Source: Bacterioplanoides sp965200585 (lineage in GTDB: Bacteria > Pseudomonadota > Gammaproteobacteria > Pseudomonadales > Oceanobacteraceae). From it: DNA of 64,000 nt. Every line of letters begins with the position of its first letter. Position 1 is the first letter of the stretch. Below the pieces are notes generated by a model, which saw only the letters and a program-made list of their open reading frames with translations, was not told the origin of the DNA and ran no database searches. Made by a program: the position numbers and the translations under genes. The stretch is taken from the NCBI RefSeq assembly GCF_965200585.1, contig NZ_OZ241361.1. One strand, 5' to 3'. Positions 33,392 through 41,795 of this stretch are shown in pieces.

Positions 33392-33418
33392 CAGAGCAGA
33401 GGCCTCTCTTCAAACAGC

Positions 33419-33532
33419 ACCGTAAGCAACACTGATATTTTTCAGCCGCCGGCTGGAAGGCACGTCCTTGTGCCTGTCAGCCTACCGCAACATCCTGTTG
33501 CTGCTTTGAAAAACATCAGTATTACTTACTGT
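33419..33532 (-). repeat. GGA-hairpin structured repeat, copy 4 (3' of ubiD)
   Basis: Outer arms 33419-33444 and 33507-33532 pair at 22 of 26 positions; three of the other four are G-U pairs on the minus strand. On the minus strand the core reads GCAAC-AGGAT-GTTGC (33501-33487) and GGCAC-AAGGAC-GTGCC (33474-33459). An inner GGCTG/CAGCC stem encloses the second hairpin. It starts about 14 bases after the ubiD stop, in the sense orientation of ubiD, and ends 28 bases before the reductase start. Confidence 0.84.
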
Positions 33533-33546
33533 TTAGCGGGGTTAAC

Positions 33547-35010
33547 TCAGAGTCCCAGCTCATCCCAAATAGCATCGACTTTATCTTTTACGTCCTGATC
33601 CATCACAATCGGCGTGCCCCATTCACGGTCGGTTTCTCCCGGCCATTTATTGGTAGCATCCATCCCCATCTTCGAACCTAAGCCCGAGACGGGAGAGGCG
33701 AAGTCCAGGTAATCAATCGGCGTGTTTTCAATCAGAGTGGTATCGCGGGCCGGGTCCATTCGTGTAGTAATGGCCCACATCACATCTTCCCAATTACGGG
33801 TATCGACATCGTCGTCCACCACAATCACAAACTTGGTGTACATAAACTGGCGCAGGAACGACCACACGCCCATCATCACCCGCTTAGCATGACCAGGATA
33901 TTGCTTCTTCATACTCACCACTGCCATGCGGTACGAACACCCTTCCGGCGGCAGATAAAAGTCGACAATTTCCGGGAATTGCTTTTGCAGAATCGGAACA
34001 AACACTTCGTTTAATGCCACCCCCAAAATCGCGGGTTCATCCGGCGGGCGACCGGTGTAGGTGCTGTGGTAGATGGGTTTCTTGCGATGAGTAATGCGCT
34101 CCACGGTGAATACCGGGAAGTCATCCACTTCGTTGTAATAACCGGTGTGATCGCCAAACGGGCCTTCCGGTGCCATATCATCTGGGTGAATCACACCCTC
34201 TAATACAATCTCAGCCGAAGCAGGCACCAGCAAATCATTGCCGATACTTTTCACCAGCTCGGTGCGGCTATCACGCAATAATCCGGCAAAGGCGTATTCA
34301 CTTAAGGTATCGGGCACCGGGGTAACGGCCCCCAGAATCGTGGCTGGATCAGCACCCAGCGCCACCGTGACAGGGAAGGGCTCTCCCGGGTGGGCTTTTT
34401 TCCACTCCAGAAAATCTAACGCCCCACCACGATGACTTAACCAACGCATGATGACGCGGTTTTTACCAATCACCTGCTGACGATAAATCCCCAGGTTATG
34501 ACGCTCTTTATGCGGCCCTTTGGTGATTACCAGCGGCCAGGTAATGAGTGGCCCACCATCGCCAGGCCAGCAATGCTGCACCGGGATTTTGCTTAAATCG
34601 ACCTCATCACCTTCCAACACCACCTGCTGACAGTCGGCTTTTTTGACTTCTTTTGGCCCCATGCTCAGGACTTTCTTGAAGATAGGTAGCTTCGACCAGG
34701 CATCCTTCATGCCTTTCGGCGGTTCCGGCTCTTTCAGAAACGCCAGCAACTTACCCACTTCGCGCAGGGCTTCGATGCTTTCTTCACCCATGCCTATGGC
34801 AACCCGCTCCGGCGTACCAAACAGGTTCGCCAGCACCGGCATGTCATACCCTTTGGGATTCTCAAACAACAAGGCCGGGCCTTTGGCACGCAGCACCCGA
34901 TCGGAGATTTCGGTCATTTCCAGATGAGGATCAACCGGGTAACTGATGCGTTTCAGCTCACCGCGTTTTTCCAGCATTTTGATAAAGTCACGCAGATCTT
35001 TGTATTTCAC
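33547..35010 (-). CDS. ubiD: 4-hydroxy-3-polyprenylbenzoate decarboxylase UbiD
   Basis: Prenylated-FMN dependent decarboxylase in ubiquinone synthesis, 487 residues. The N-terminus MKYKDLRDFIKMLEKRGELK is typical, as are VMMGVWSFLRQFMYTKFVIV and the acidic metal/prFMN region EGPFGDHTGYYNE. The C-terminus includes MGMDATNKWPGE. No ubiX is visible in the window. The upstream 35011-35249 region holds several TGTATAGAA-like segments but no convincing promoter. Confidence 0.96.
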   Translation of the reverse strand: MKYKDLRDFIKMLEKRGELKRISYPVDPHLEMTEISDRVLRAKGPALLFENPKGYDMPVLANLFGTPERVAIGMGEESIEALREVGKLLAFLKEPEPPKGMKDAWSKLPIFKKVLSMGPKEVKKADCQQVVLEGDEVDLSKIPVQHCWPGDGGPLITWPLVITKGPHKERHNLGIYRQQVIGKNRVIMRWLSHRGGALDFLEWKKAHPGEPFPVTVALGADPATILGAVTPVPDTLSEYAFAGLLRDSRTELVKSIGNDLLVPASAEIVLEGVIHPDDMAPEGPFGDHTGYYNEVDDFPVFTVERITHRKKPIYHSTYTGRPPDEPAILGVALNEVFVPILQKQFPEIVDFYLPPEGCSYRMAVVSMKKQYPGHAKRVMMGVWSFLRQFMYTKFVIVVDDDVDTRNWEDVMWAITTRMDPARDTTLIENTPIDYLDFASPVSGLGSKMGMDATNKWPGETDREWGTPIVMDQDVKDKVDAIWDELGL

Positions 35011-35249
35011 CGCCTGCCTCGTTTGTCAGCTTGGTGTATAGAAGTGGGGCAGCATTCTAACAGCTTCCGGCTGGCTTGGGTGTATAAGCTTTGTATAGAA
35101 ACCACTATTCATATTGAATAAACACTTTTTATCTGCCGCAGAACTCTTAGTAATGGTTTACCCTTCGGTCAGAATCACATAAAAATAGATGATGCAGTGA
35201 CTCCTAAAAACGGAGAAAATGAAACGGTATATACTAAGGATAGCGATGT

Positions 35250-35795
35250 ATGAACCCAAGCGCTCTGATTATTCTATTCGCACTGTTTTTCTCTAACGCT
35301 TCCTTATCTTTTGAATATGATGCAGAACTATTGCGCTGGTCTCTTGGTATTGATGAGCACATTATATTCAAGCATAGCAATGAATCCATTCGCTACAGTT
35401 CCCTACAGCAAACCAAGCTGCATGATGAAATATACGTCTCTGTTGTAGACAACACATTAGCAAAAGATTCATCACCCGAGATGGTGAAACGCTTTATTTT
35501 TGTTGCCAACCTAATCAAAGAGAAAAATAATGCGATGTTATCGCAGTCTTTATTGCATGATTATATGAAGGTGTTCACCAATCACCATAAATCGATGGCA
35601 GCGATATTCAATCAACATGCAGAGTCTGCGGCTACTGCATGTTATTACTTAAGTGGTTTTTTTGAGTTTGAAGATGGCTCCGGATTAAAGATTAATATTA
35701 CAATAGCTAACAGCTGGGATAATTTTCTGAATCTATACTCAGATACATTCTCGAAAGAATTTTTACGACAATGTGAATCCGCAACATTTAATTAA
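35250..35795 (+). CDS. hypothetical exported protein, AT-rich gene
   Basis: Not recognised. The protein of 181 residues starts with a probable signal peptide (MNPSALIILFALFFSNASLS). The mature part is helical with no known motif; two isolated cysteines occur near residues 150 and 175. The gene is clearly AT-richer than ubiD and trmB around it, and it has AAGGATAG upstream of the start. Together with the next gene it forms an islet between ubiD and DUF423. Confidence 0.55.
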   Translation: MNPSALIILFALFFSNASLSFEYDAELLRWSLGIDEHIIFKHSNESIRYSSLQQTKLHDEIYVSVVDNTLAKDSSPEMVKRFIFVANLIKEKNNAMLSQSLLHDYMKVFTNHHKSMAAIFNQHAESAATACYYLSGFFEFEDGSGLKINITIANSWDNFLNLYSDTFSKEFLRQCESATFN

Positions 35796-35818
35796 TTGTA
35801 CTGCCGAGAACCATTTAT

Positions 35819-36319
35819 ATGTTGAGGTGTATGTGTCGAGTCGTATTCAGAATCTTGTTAAGTGTGCCAGCATTAGCGCAGCCTGTCACAGTATCATGGT
35901 GGCAGCTCAAGGAATTTCCAGCCACAGAAATTACTCTCGACAGTGATCTGATAAAAATTTTTCCTTCGGGCTTACAAAAAATTTCAAATTTAACACCCGA
36001 CTTTTTGAAAACTCATCTGACTGAAGAACAGTTTAATTCGGTCGAACGTTCAGGACTATTTCAGAATATTAACGTAAACATTAATGACCACCCACACCCG
36101 GAAAGAATTTCGGTGGGAATTTACGATACGCTTTCCGGAGAAAAAGGAAGATTCATTGCCATTCGCTCAGAGAACGAGACTCAAATATTCACTCATCCAG
36201 GGATAACGGGATATAGCGGTATATTAATAAAAAACCAGAGAGTGAGATGGTACAAATGCCTCGACTGTAATGACTACGATCTTATTTATTGGTCAGGCCG
36301 TCGATTTATTGTCGAGTAG
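35819..36319 (+). CDS. hypothetical exported protein, second AT-rich gene
   Basis: Not recognised. The frame of 166 residues starts with a short hydrophobic leader (VVFRILLSVPALAQP) that looks like a signal peptide with an AxA cleavage site. The mature part has a paired-Cys segment near the end (RWYKCLDCNDYDLIYW). The start may be 35819 or 35831; GAGG precedes the latter. It follows the previous unknown gene by 23 bp in the same direction. Confidence 0.5.
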   Translation: MLRCMCRVVFRILLSVPALAQPVTVSWWQLKEFPATEITLDSDLIKIFPSGLQKISNLTPDFLKTHLTEEQFNSVERSGLFQNINVNINDHPHPERISVGIYDTLSGEKGRFIAIRSENETQIFTHPGITGYSGILIKNQRVRWYKCLDCNDYDLIYWSGRRFIVE

Positions 36320-36409
36320 CCCAGAGTTATTCAAAATTCTGTATCTGGCTCCAGCATACAACTGCTGTATAATTCGCGATTTTCTCCAACCATTGCGGAG
36401 ATACCCAAT

Positions 36410-36811
36410 ATGCACGCTAAACCCACCTTACTGTCTGCCGCCATCGCCGGGTTCACCGGAGTTGCTCTTGGTGCTTTTGGTGCCCACGGGTTAAAGCATG
36501 TGCTGTCGGAGAAGATGCTAACGGTGTGGCAAACCGCAGTGCAGTATCACTTGGTACACAGCGTTGTGCTGCTGGCTCTGGCGGTTTCCTTGCTGCTGTT
36601 GCCATCCGGTACGAGCAAAACCTGGCTGCAGCGCTCTGCCACCCTGATGGTGGTTGGCCTGCTGTTATTCAGTGGCAGTTTGTATGCCATGGCCCTGACC
36701 GGCATCCGCCCTCTGGGCATGATTACTCCGATTGGTGGAGTCAGCTGGTTAATTGGTTGGGGACTGATGGCCGTGGCTGCGCTAAAATTACCCGATTCCA
36801 AACAGGCTTAG
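36410..36811 (+). CDS. DUF423 membrane protein (YgdD family)
   Basis: Small membrane protein of 133 residues with four hydrophobic segments. The family signature FTGVALGAFGAHGLKHVLSE is at the N-terminus, and GMITPIGGVSWLIGWGLM is near the C-terminus. Function is unknown; homologues lie in the inner membrane. A TATAAT at 36368-36373, with upstream TG, is a probable promoter, and GCGGAGAT provides the ribosome site. Confidence 0.9.
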   Translation: MHAKPTLLSAAIAGFTGVALGAFGAHGLKHVLSEKMLTVWQTAVQYHLVHSVVLLALAVSLLLLPSGTSKTWLQRSATLMVVGLLLFSGSLYAMALTGIRPLGMITPIGGVSWLIGWGLMAVAALKLPDSKQA

Positions 36812-36853
36812 AGCTATTCTTAGGCCTGATATTTTTATCACCAGAGAAACACC

Positions 36854-37621
36854 GTGACTGAAGAAAACCAGAACCATGATTCAGCGGCGCATAGTGAAGC
36901 TGCCGCCACTTCGGAAGCTGATACCCACTCAAGCACCGAGAAAAAACAGTACCGCCGTGGTATTAAAAGCTTTGTTATTCGTGCTGGCCGTTTAACCAAA
37001 GGCCAGGAAGGTGCACTGGAGCGCCAGTGGCCCATCATGGGCATGGAGCTTGAAGATGGCCCGATTGATCCGAAGCAGGTGTTCGGTCGAGACAGTCATG
37101 TGGTACTGGAGATTGGTTACGGCATGGGTCAGTCGTTAGTGCAGATGGCACAAGCCGCCCCGGAAAAAGACTTTATTGGTGTGGAAGTGCATCTGCCGGG
37201 GGTTGGTTCATTACTGAATCACGCCGAAGAAGCTGGTGTCACCAACCTGCGCACCTACAAAGATGACGCCATTGAAGTATTAAAGCTGATTCCGGACAAC
37301 AGCCTGGATACCGTGCAGCTGTTCTTCCCCGATCCATGGCATAAGAAGAAGCACCACAAACGTCGTATCGTCAATGGTGAGTTTGCCCAGACCCTGCGCC
37401 GTGTACTGAAACCGGGTGGCATCTTCCATATGGCGACCGATTGGGAGCCTTACAGCGAGCATATGCTGGAAGTGATGGACGTCGCTGAAGGCTACGAGAA
37501 TATCGCTGGGCAAGGCCAGTGTGTGGATCGCCCGGACCACCGCCCTTACACCAAGTTTGAAAAACGCGGTGAGCGCAAAGGCCACGGTGTTTGGGATATT
37601 ATGTACCGCAAAATCAGCTGA
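36854..37621 (+). CDS. trmB: tRNA (guanine-N7-)-methyltransferase TrmB
   Basis: Methylates G46 in tRNA variable loops, 255 residues. The SAM motif is VLEIGYGMGQSLV, with catalytic/tRNA segments LFFPDPWHKKKHHKRRIV and TDWEPYSEHML. A Glu/Ser/His-rich N-terminal extension of about 35 residues precedes the family core (RRGIKSFVIRAGRLTKGQ). GTG at 36854 is the apparent start; a shorter protein from an internal start cannot be excluded. Confidence 0.95.
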   Translation: MTEENQNHDSAAHSEAAATSEADTHSSTEKKQYRRGIKSFVIRAGRLTKGQEGALERQWPIMGMELEDGPIDPKQVFGRDSHVVLEIGYGMGQSLVQMAQAAPEKDFIGVEVHLPGVGSLLNHAEEAGVTNLRTYKDDAIEVLKLIPDNSLDTVQLFFPDPWHKKKHHKRRIVNGEFAQTLRRVLKPGGIFHMATDWEPYSEHMLEVMDVAEGYENIAGQGQCVDRPDHRPYTKFEKRGERKGHGVWDIMYRKIS

Positions 37622-37669
37622 TCGCGACAGCGGTCAGACGTTTTATAAACAAAAAAGCAGAGCTGAGAG

Positions 37670-37963
37670 ATGTTAAAGAAAGATAAAGAAAAAGTATTTG
37701 GTGGCGACTGGACAGAACAACAGCTGCGCGCATTTATTGATGTTGAAAGCCATGACGGTACCGAAGCCGATTACCTGGCCGTGATTCGCGCCTACCGTCA
37801 TATGGTTCCGGCGACCTTCAAACAGTACATCGACCTGTTTGTGGCAGAAGGCCATAACCTGAACGCCAAAAACCTCGATGGCAGCAGCCTGTTAGCCACC
37901 ATCTCCAGCCATACTCAGGGCGCGGAGTATGCGGAAATCTTACAGGCAGCGGGCGCACAATAA
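37670..37963 (+). CDS. PA4642-family small cytoplasmic protein
   Basis: Protein of 97 residues without signal peptide or membrane segment. The start MLKKDKEKVFGGDWTEQQL and the C-terminal half (FVAEGHNLNAKNLDGSSLLA) resemble the uncharacterised PA4642 family of pseudomonads; the latter segment has an ankyrin-like look. It follows trmB by 48 bp and may share its transcript. Function unknown. Confidence 0.68.
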   Translation: MLKKDKEKVFGGDWTEQQLRAFIDVESHDGTEADYLAVIRAYRHMVPATFKQYIDLFVAEGHNLNAKNLDGSSLLATISSHTQGAEYAEILQAAGAQ

Positions 37964-38080
37964 GCACCCGATGCAGGGGCTGGTTATTCGGCCCCTGATA
38001 GCCTCACATCCTTATAACGAAAAATTACTATCCAATTGGTCAGGTTTCATTAGAATAGCGCGCTTTTTTTGGAATCGGCT

Positions 38081-39397
38081 ATGACCAGACCTTCCCCCCT
38101 GGCACTATTACCTATGGTGCTGTTCTTATCCTTATTTATTGGCAGCGGTCTGTTTTATCAGGCTCAGGGCATTGAGTTTGCCTTTTATGAAATCTCAGCG
38201 CCGGTGGCGATTCTGCCTGCCATTGTGCTGGCGGTGTTATTCGCCAGTGGTTCGCTGAATCAGCGTGTGGAGCAGTTTATTAAAGGCTGTAGTGATCCCA
38301 CTCTGATCACCATGCTGCTGATTTTCCTGTTGGCCGGAGGTTTTGCCAGCGTCGCCAAAGCCATTGGTGGTGTTGATGCCACGGTTAATTTTGGCCTGAG
38401 CATTATTCCGCCGTCATTGGTGTTGCCTGGTTTATTCCTGATGACCGCCTTTATGGCCACTGCCATGGGTACGTCCATGGGTACCATCGCGGCCGTGGCC
38501 CCGATTGCCGTTGGCCTGACCGAAGCTACCGACCTGTCACTGGCGCTCACCGTCGGCACCGTAGTCGGTGGTGCTATGTTTGGCGATAACCTGTCGATTA
38601 TTTCTGATACTACCATTGCCGCCACCCGCACCCAGGGCTGCTCCATGGCGGATAAATTCCGTATGAACCTGAAGATTGCTATCCCGGCAGCGCTGATCAC
38701 CATGGTGTGGTTGTACCTGCAAGGCAGTGAAGTACAAGTCAGCGATAACACCGAACACAGCGCAGTCAAAATGATGCCTTATTTGTTGGTGTTGGTATTG
38801 GCGGTATCGGGCCTGAATGTTCTGGTGGTGTTGCTGGCGGGCATTGTGCTAGCGGGTCTGACCGGGCTGTTACTGGTTGATGACTATCATATTGCCCAAT
38901 GGGCCAAAGATATTTACGCCGGTTACACCGGTATGCAGGAAATTATGATCCTGTCGCTGCTGATTGGTGGCTTGGCATATATGATGAAACAAGCAGGGGG
39001 GCTGGAATGGCTGGCGCAACAAATCGACAGGCTCAGCCGTCGCAAAGAAGCTAAAGATAACCAGCAACGCAGTGGTGAAACCAGCCTCAGCTTAGCCGTT
39101 GCGGTATCCAACTTATGTACCGCCAACAACACGGTAGCGATTCTGATCAGCGGTGGTTTAGCCAAAGATATCGCCGGCCGCTATCAGGTTGATCCGCGCC
39201 GTAGCGCCAGCCTGATGGACATCACCTCATGTGTGGTACAGGGCATTATTCCCTGGGGCGCACAAATGTTACTGGCCGCTTCTATTGCCGGATTATCACC
39301 GCTGCAACTGATGGACTCGGTGATTTATTGCTGGGTGCTGGGTGCAGCGCTGATTGCATCGATTGTGATCGGTCGTCCACTCGCCAAAGTTGGATAA
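38081..39397 (+). CDS. NhaC-type Na+/H+ antiporter family protein
   Basis: Inner-membrane transporter of 438 residues with about 11 hydrophobic segments. Conserved NhaC-family blocks are FMATAMGTSMGTIAAVAPIA, GGAMFGDNLSIISDTTIAAT and NLCTANNTVAILISGGLAKD. It may exchange Na+ for H+ or transport an organic acid; the substrate cannot be fixed from sequence. ATG at 38081 is chosen over TTG at 38069 since the first helix starts soon after it. An intrinsic terminator follows. Confidence 0.88.
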   Translation: MTRPSPLALLPMVLFLSLFIGSGLFYQAQGIEFAFYEISAPVAILPAIVLAVLFASGSLNQRVEQFIKGCSDPTLITMLLIFLLAGGFASVAKAIGGVDATVNFGLSIIPPSLVLPGLFLMTAFMATAMGTSMGTIAAVAPIAVGLTEATDLSLALTVGTVVGGAMFGDNLSIISDTTIAATRTQGCSMADKFRMNLKIAIPAALITMVWLYLQGSEVQVSDNTEHSAVKMMPYLLVLVLAVSGLNVLVVLLAGIVLAGLTGLLLVDDYHIAQWAKDIYAGYTGMQEIMILSLLIGGLAYMMKQAGGLEWLAQQIDRLSRRKEAKDNQQRSGETSLSLAVAVSNLCTANNTVAILISGGLAKDIAGRYQVDPRRSASLMDITSCVVQGIIPWGAQMLLAASIAGLSPLQLMDSVIYCWVLGAALIASIVIGRPLAKVG

Positions 39398-39410
39398 TCC
39401 GAATCACAAA

Positions 39411-39447
39411 GCAGCAGCCAGACCAAAAATCAGGCTGCTGTTTTATC
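39411..39447 (+). terminator. intrinsic terminator of the antiporter gene; direct-repeat copy A
   Basis: CAGCAGCC (39412-39419) pairs with GGCTGCTG (39433-39440), followed by TTTT. The 37 bases 39411-39447 match 41809-41845 at 33 positions; that second copy is the 3' coding end of the mipA-like gene. The BLUF-chemoreceptor pair lies between the two copies. Confidence 0.8.
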
Positions 39448-39642
39448 CGCCGAAAACAGTATTTTCAGCTTAAACCGGCCACAACACATACCCCTTTCTT
39501 TCACAACAAATCCTCTCCTCTTATCAAAGCCAGAAGTTGCAAAGGTTGAGTCTTCAACTAGGTTATTAAGACGTTGCCCCATCCATTTATGGTGTATGAG
39601 GCAAGTCGTCATTTTTAATAAACTAATGTTAAGGGACTGCCG

Positions 39643-40080
39643 ATGACACTTGAGTTGATATACGTGAGTAAATCGACCGAACGGCTGGATACTTCGCAAC
39701 TTGAGCAGTTGTTGCAGTGCTGTCGCCAAAACAACACCTCAGCCGGAATCAGTGGCCTGTTGCTTTATGATGGGCAAGGCACCTTTATTCAGCTATTAGA
39801 AGGTGAGCCGCAGCACATCGACCGGCTATTCAACACAATCTGTCAGGACCCGCGTCACACCCATATCCACACCCTGTCACGTAAAACCATCACGCAACGC
39901 AGTTTTTCCGACTGGCGCATGGGCTTTCATTACTTTTCTGACACCCCCGTTTCTCTACCGGATGGTTACAGCGAATGGCTGACCAAACCGGAGCCCAACT
40001 CAACCGATCAACTGAATAGTTTTGCCTTGTCACTGCTGAATTACTTTCGCGATACAAGCCGTACCGGAAATACAATATGA
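39643..40080 (+). CDS. BLUF-domain blue-light photoreceptor
   Basis: Short BLUF protein of 145 residues: the domain occupies about 1-95 with a helical C-terminal tail. The flavin-site residues are all present: Tyr7 (LIYVSK), Asn31 (RQNNTSAGISG), Gln50 (TFIQLLEGE), and the Trp/Met pair in SDWRMGF. FAD binding and a light-driven hydrogen-bond switch are therefore expected. No output domain is fused, so it must act on a partner. Its stop overlaps the start of the chemoreceptor gene (ATGA at 40077-40080). Confidence 0.93.
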   Translation: MTLELIYVSKSTERLDTSQLEQLLQCCRQNNTSAGISGLLLYDGQGTFIQLLEGEPQHIDRLFNTICQDPRHTHIHTLSRKTITQRSFSDWRMGFHYFSDTPVSLPDGYSEWLTKPEPNSTDQLNSFALSLLNYFRDTSRTGNTI

Positions 40081-41768
40081 AGAACCTGAAGATTGCACAT
40101 AAGATTTATTTGCTTGGCACTTTACAATTATTGCTGCTGTTGATTACTGCAGCCGTTTCTTACAGCCAGATGAGTAAAATCGGTAAAGAACTGATCGATA
40201 TCGCCGAAGAAGATATCCCGTTAGCGAATAAATTAACCACACTGACTGAACATCAGTTAGAACAGGCAGTTTTATTTGAGCGCAGCTTATTAAAAGCATC
40301 CTTGATTGAACAGGGCCAAACGCAATATCGTGACGAGCTGGAAAAAAGCATTCATAAATTAACTCAGCTACAGGAAAAAGTGGCCAAAGAAATTATTGAT
40401 GCAGACCAATTTATTACCGCTGCTACTCCGTTATTACACGACCCACTGGCGCGTCAGGAGTTTTCAAGCCTTCAGCGAGATCTGAAGTCTGCCGAGGCTG
40501 CTTATAAACAATTAGTAACGGATATTAACGCCATTATTAAGCAAGCCAAAAGCAGTGGAGTGATCAGCATCAGTTCGGATATCAGCCGGGTTGAAAAAGC
40601 CGAAGATCAACTGGAAGTACAGTTGATTGAGATGCAACAACGGATCCAGGATTTCACCTTAAAATCCGCATTAAAAGCCGAAGAGGATGAGCAATACGGC
40701 CAAAAAATCATCGCTATTATCGCCATCGTGGCATTAATTATCAGCGCCATTTTGCCTTTTTTAATCAGCACAACCATTGTCTCGCCCATTAATCATTTAC
40801 GCGATCGTTTGCAAGAAATATCACGTGGTGATGGCGACTTACGACAACAACTGGATGCCAAAAGTAATGATGAAACCGGCGAAGTGGCTCGGGCTTTTAA
40901 TCATTTCATCGATGTTTTGCGTAATATGATTGCTAACACCAATCAACAAGCCGATGAATTAGGGCGCTCGTCAGAAACTGCGTTACAGGTTATGCAAACC
41001 ACGCTGACCAATGTTGAACGCCAGCGCAGTGAAACCGACCAGGTGGCATCACTGGTGAGCCAGATGAATAACACCATCGAAGAAGTGGCACACAGTACTT
41101 CCAGCGCTTCAACGATCACGGCTCAGGTGCGTGACCGGGTCACTCTGGGGCGTGACAGCGCAGTACAAACCCAAAGTGTGATTGAAAACCTTGCACTTGA
41201 GATTCAGGAAGCATCCAGGGTTATTCAGTCGCTGGTGTCAGAAACCAACAATATTGGCAGTGTACTGGAATCCATTCAGGGCATTGCTGAGCAGACCAAT
41301 TTATTAGCGCTCAATGCCGCGATTGAAGCCGCTCGCGCAGGCGACACTGGCCGGGGCTTTGCAGTTGTTGCCGATGAAGTTCGCTCACTCGCGCAACGCA
41401 CCCAATCCTCAACAGAAGATATTCAAGGGTTGGTACAACGACTGCAAACCGAAGCCCACAACGCTGTCGCCAGTATGGAAAAAGGCAATAAAATCACCTC
41501 CGAATGCCTGGATCACAGTCTGGAGACCAGCCGGATTTTTGAACAGGCACGTGAAGCGGTCAATGAAATTAACGACTTTAATCAGCAAATTTCCAGTGCC
41601 GCGTCTCAGCAGGCCGCCGTATCAAATGAAGTGAAAGTAAATTTGCGCAATATTGCCGAAATTGCCGAAACCACCAGCCAAGGGGCTAAAGCCACTTCTG
41701 AATCTAACGAAAATATTGCTAAGCGCCTGATTGACCTGCACACCAACCTTAATAAGTTTCAGGTCTGA
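40077..41768 (+). CDS. methyl-accepting chemotaxis protein, partner of the BLUF protein
   Basis: Transmembrane chemoreceptor of 563 residues. Membrane segments lie at about 9-30 and 208-232. The periplasmic domain between them (about 175 residues) looks like a four-helix bundle. A HAMP domain (about 233-286; SPINHLRDRLQEISRGDGDL) follows. The kinase-control tip reads EQTNLLALNAAIEAARAGDT and GRGFAVVADEVRSLAQRTQS. There is no C-terminal CheR/CheB tether. Overlap with the BLUF gene suggests a shared function. No che genes are in the window. Confidence 0.94.
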   Translation: MKNLKIAHKIYLLGTLQLLLLLITAAVSYSQMSKIGKELIDIAEEDIPLANKLTTLTEHQLEQAVLFERSLLKASLIEQGQTQYRDELEKSIHKLTQLQEKVAKEIIDADQFITAATPLLHDPLARQEFSSLQRDLKSAEAAYKQLVTDINAIIKQAKSSGVISISSDISRVEKAEDQLEVQLIEMQQRIQDFTLKSALKAEEDEQYGQKIIAIIAIVALIISAILPFLISTTIVSPINHLRDRLQEISRGDGDLRQQLDAKSNDETGEVARAFNHFIDVLRNMIANTNQQADELGRSSETALQVMQTTLTNVERQRSETDQVASLVSQMNNTIEEVAHSTSSASTITAQVRDRVTLGRDSAVQTQSVIENLALEIQEASRVIQSLVSETNNIGSVLESIQGIAEQTNLLALNAAIEAARAGDTGRGFAVVADEVRSLAQRTQSSTEDIQGLVQRLQTEAHNAVASMEKGNKITSECLDHSLETSRIFEQAREAVNEINDFNQQISSAASQQAAVSNEVKVNLRNIAEIAETTSQGAKATSESNENIAKRLIDLHTNLNKFQV

Positions 41769-41795
41769 TCAGAGAGAGGACCTTCCACTTTTCCT

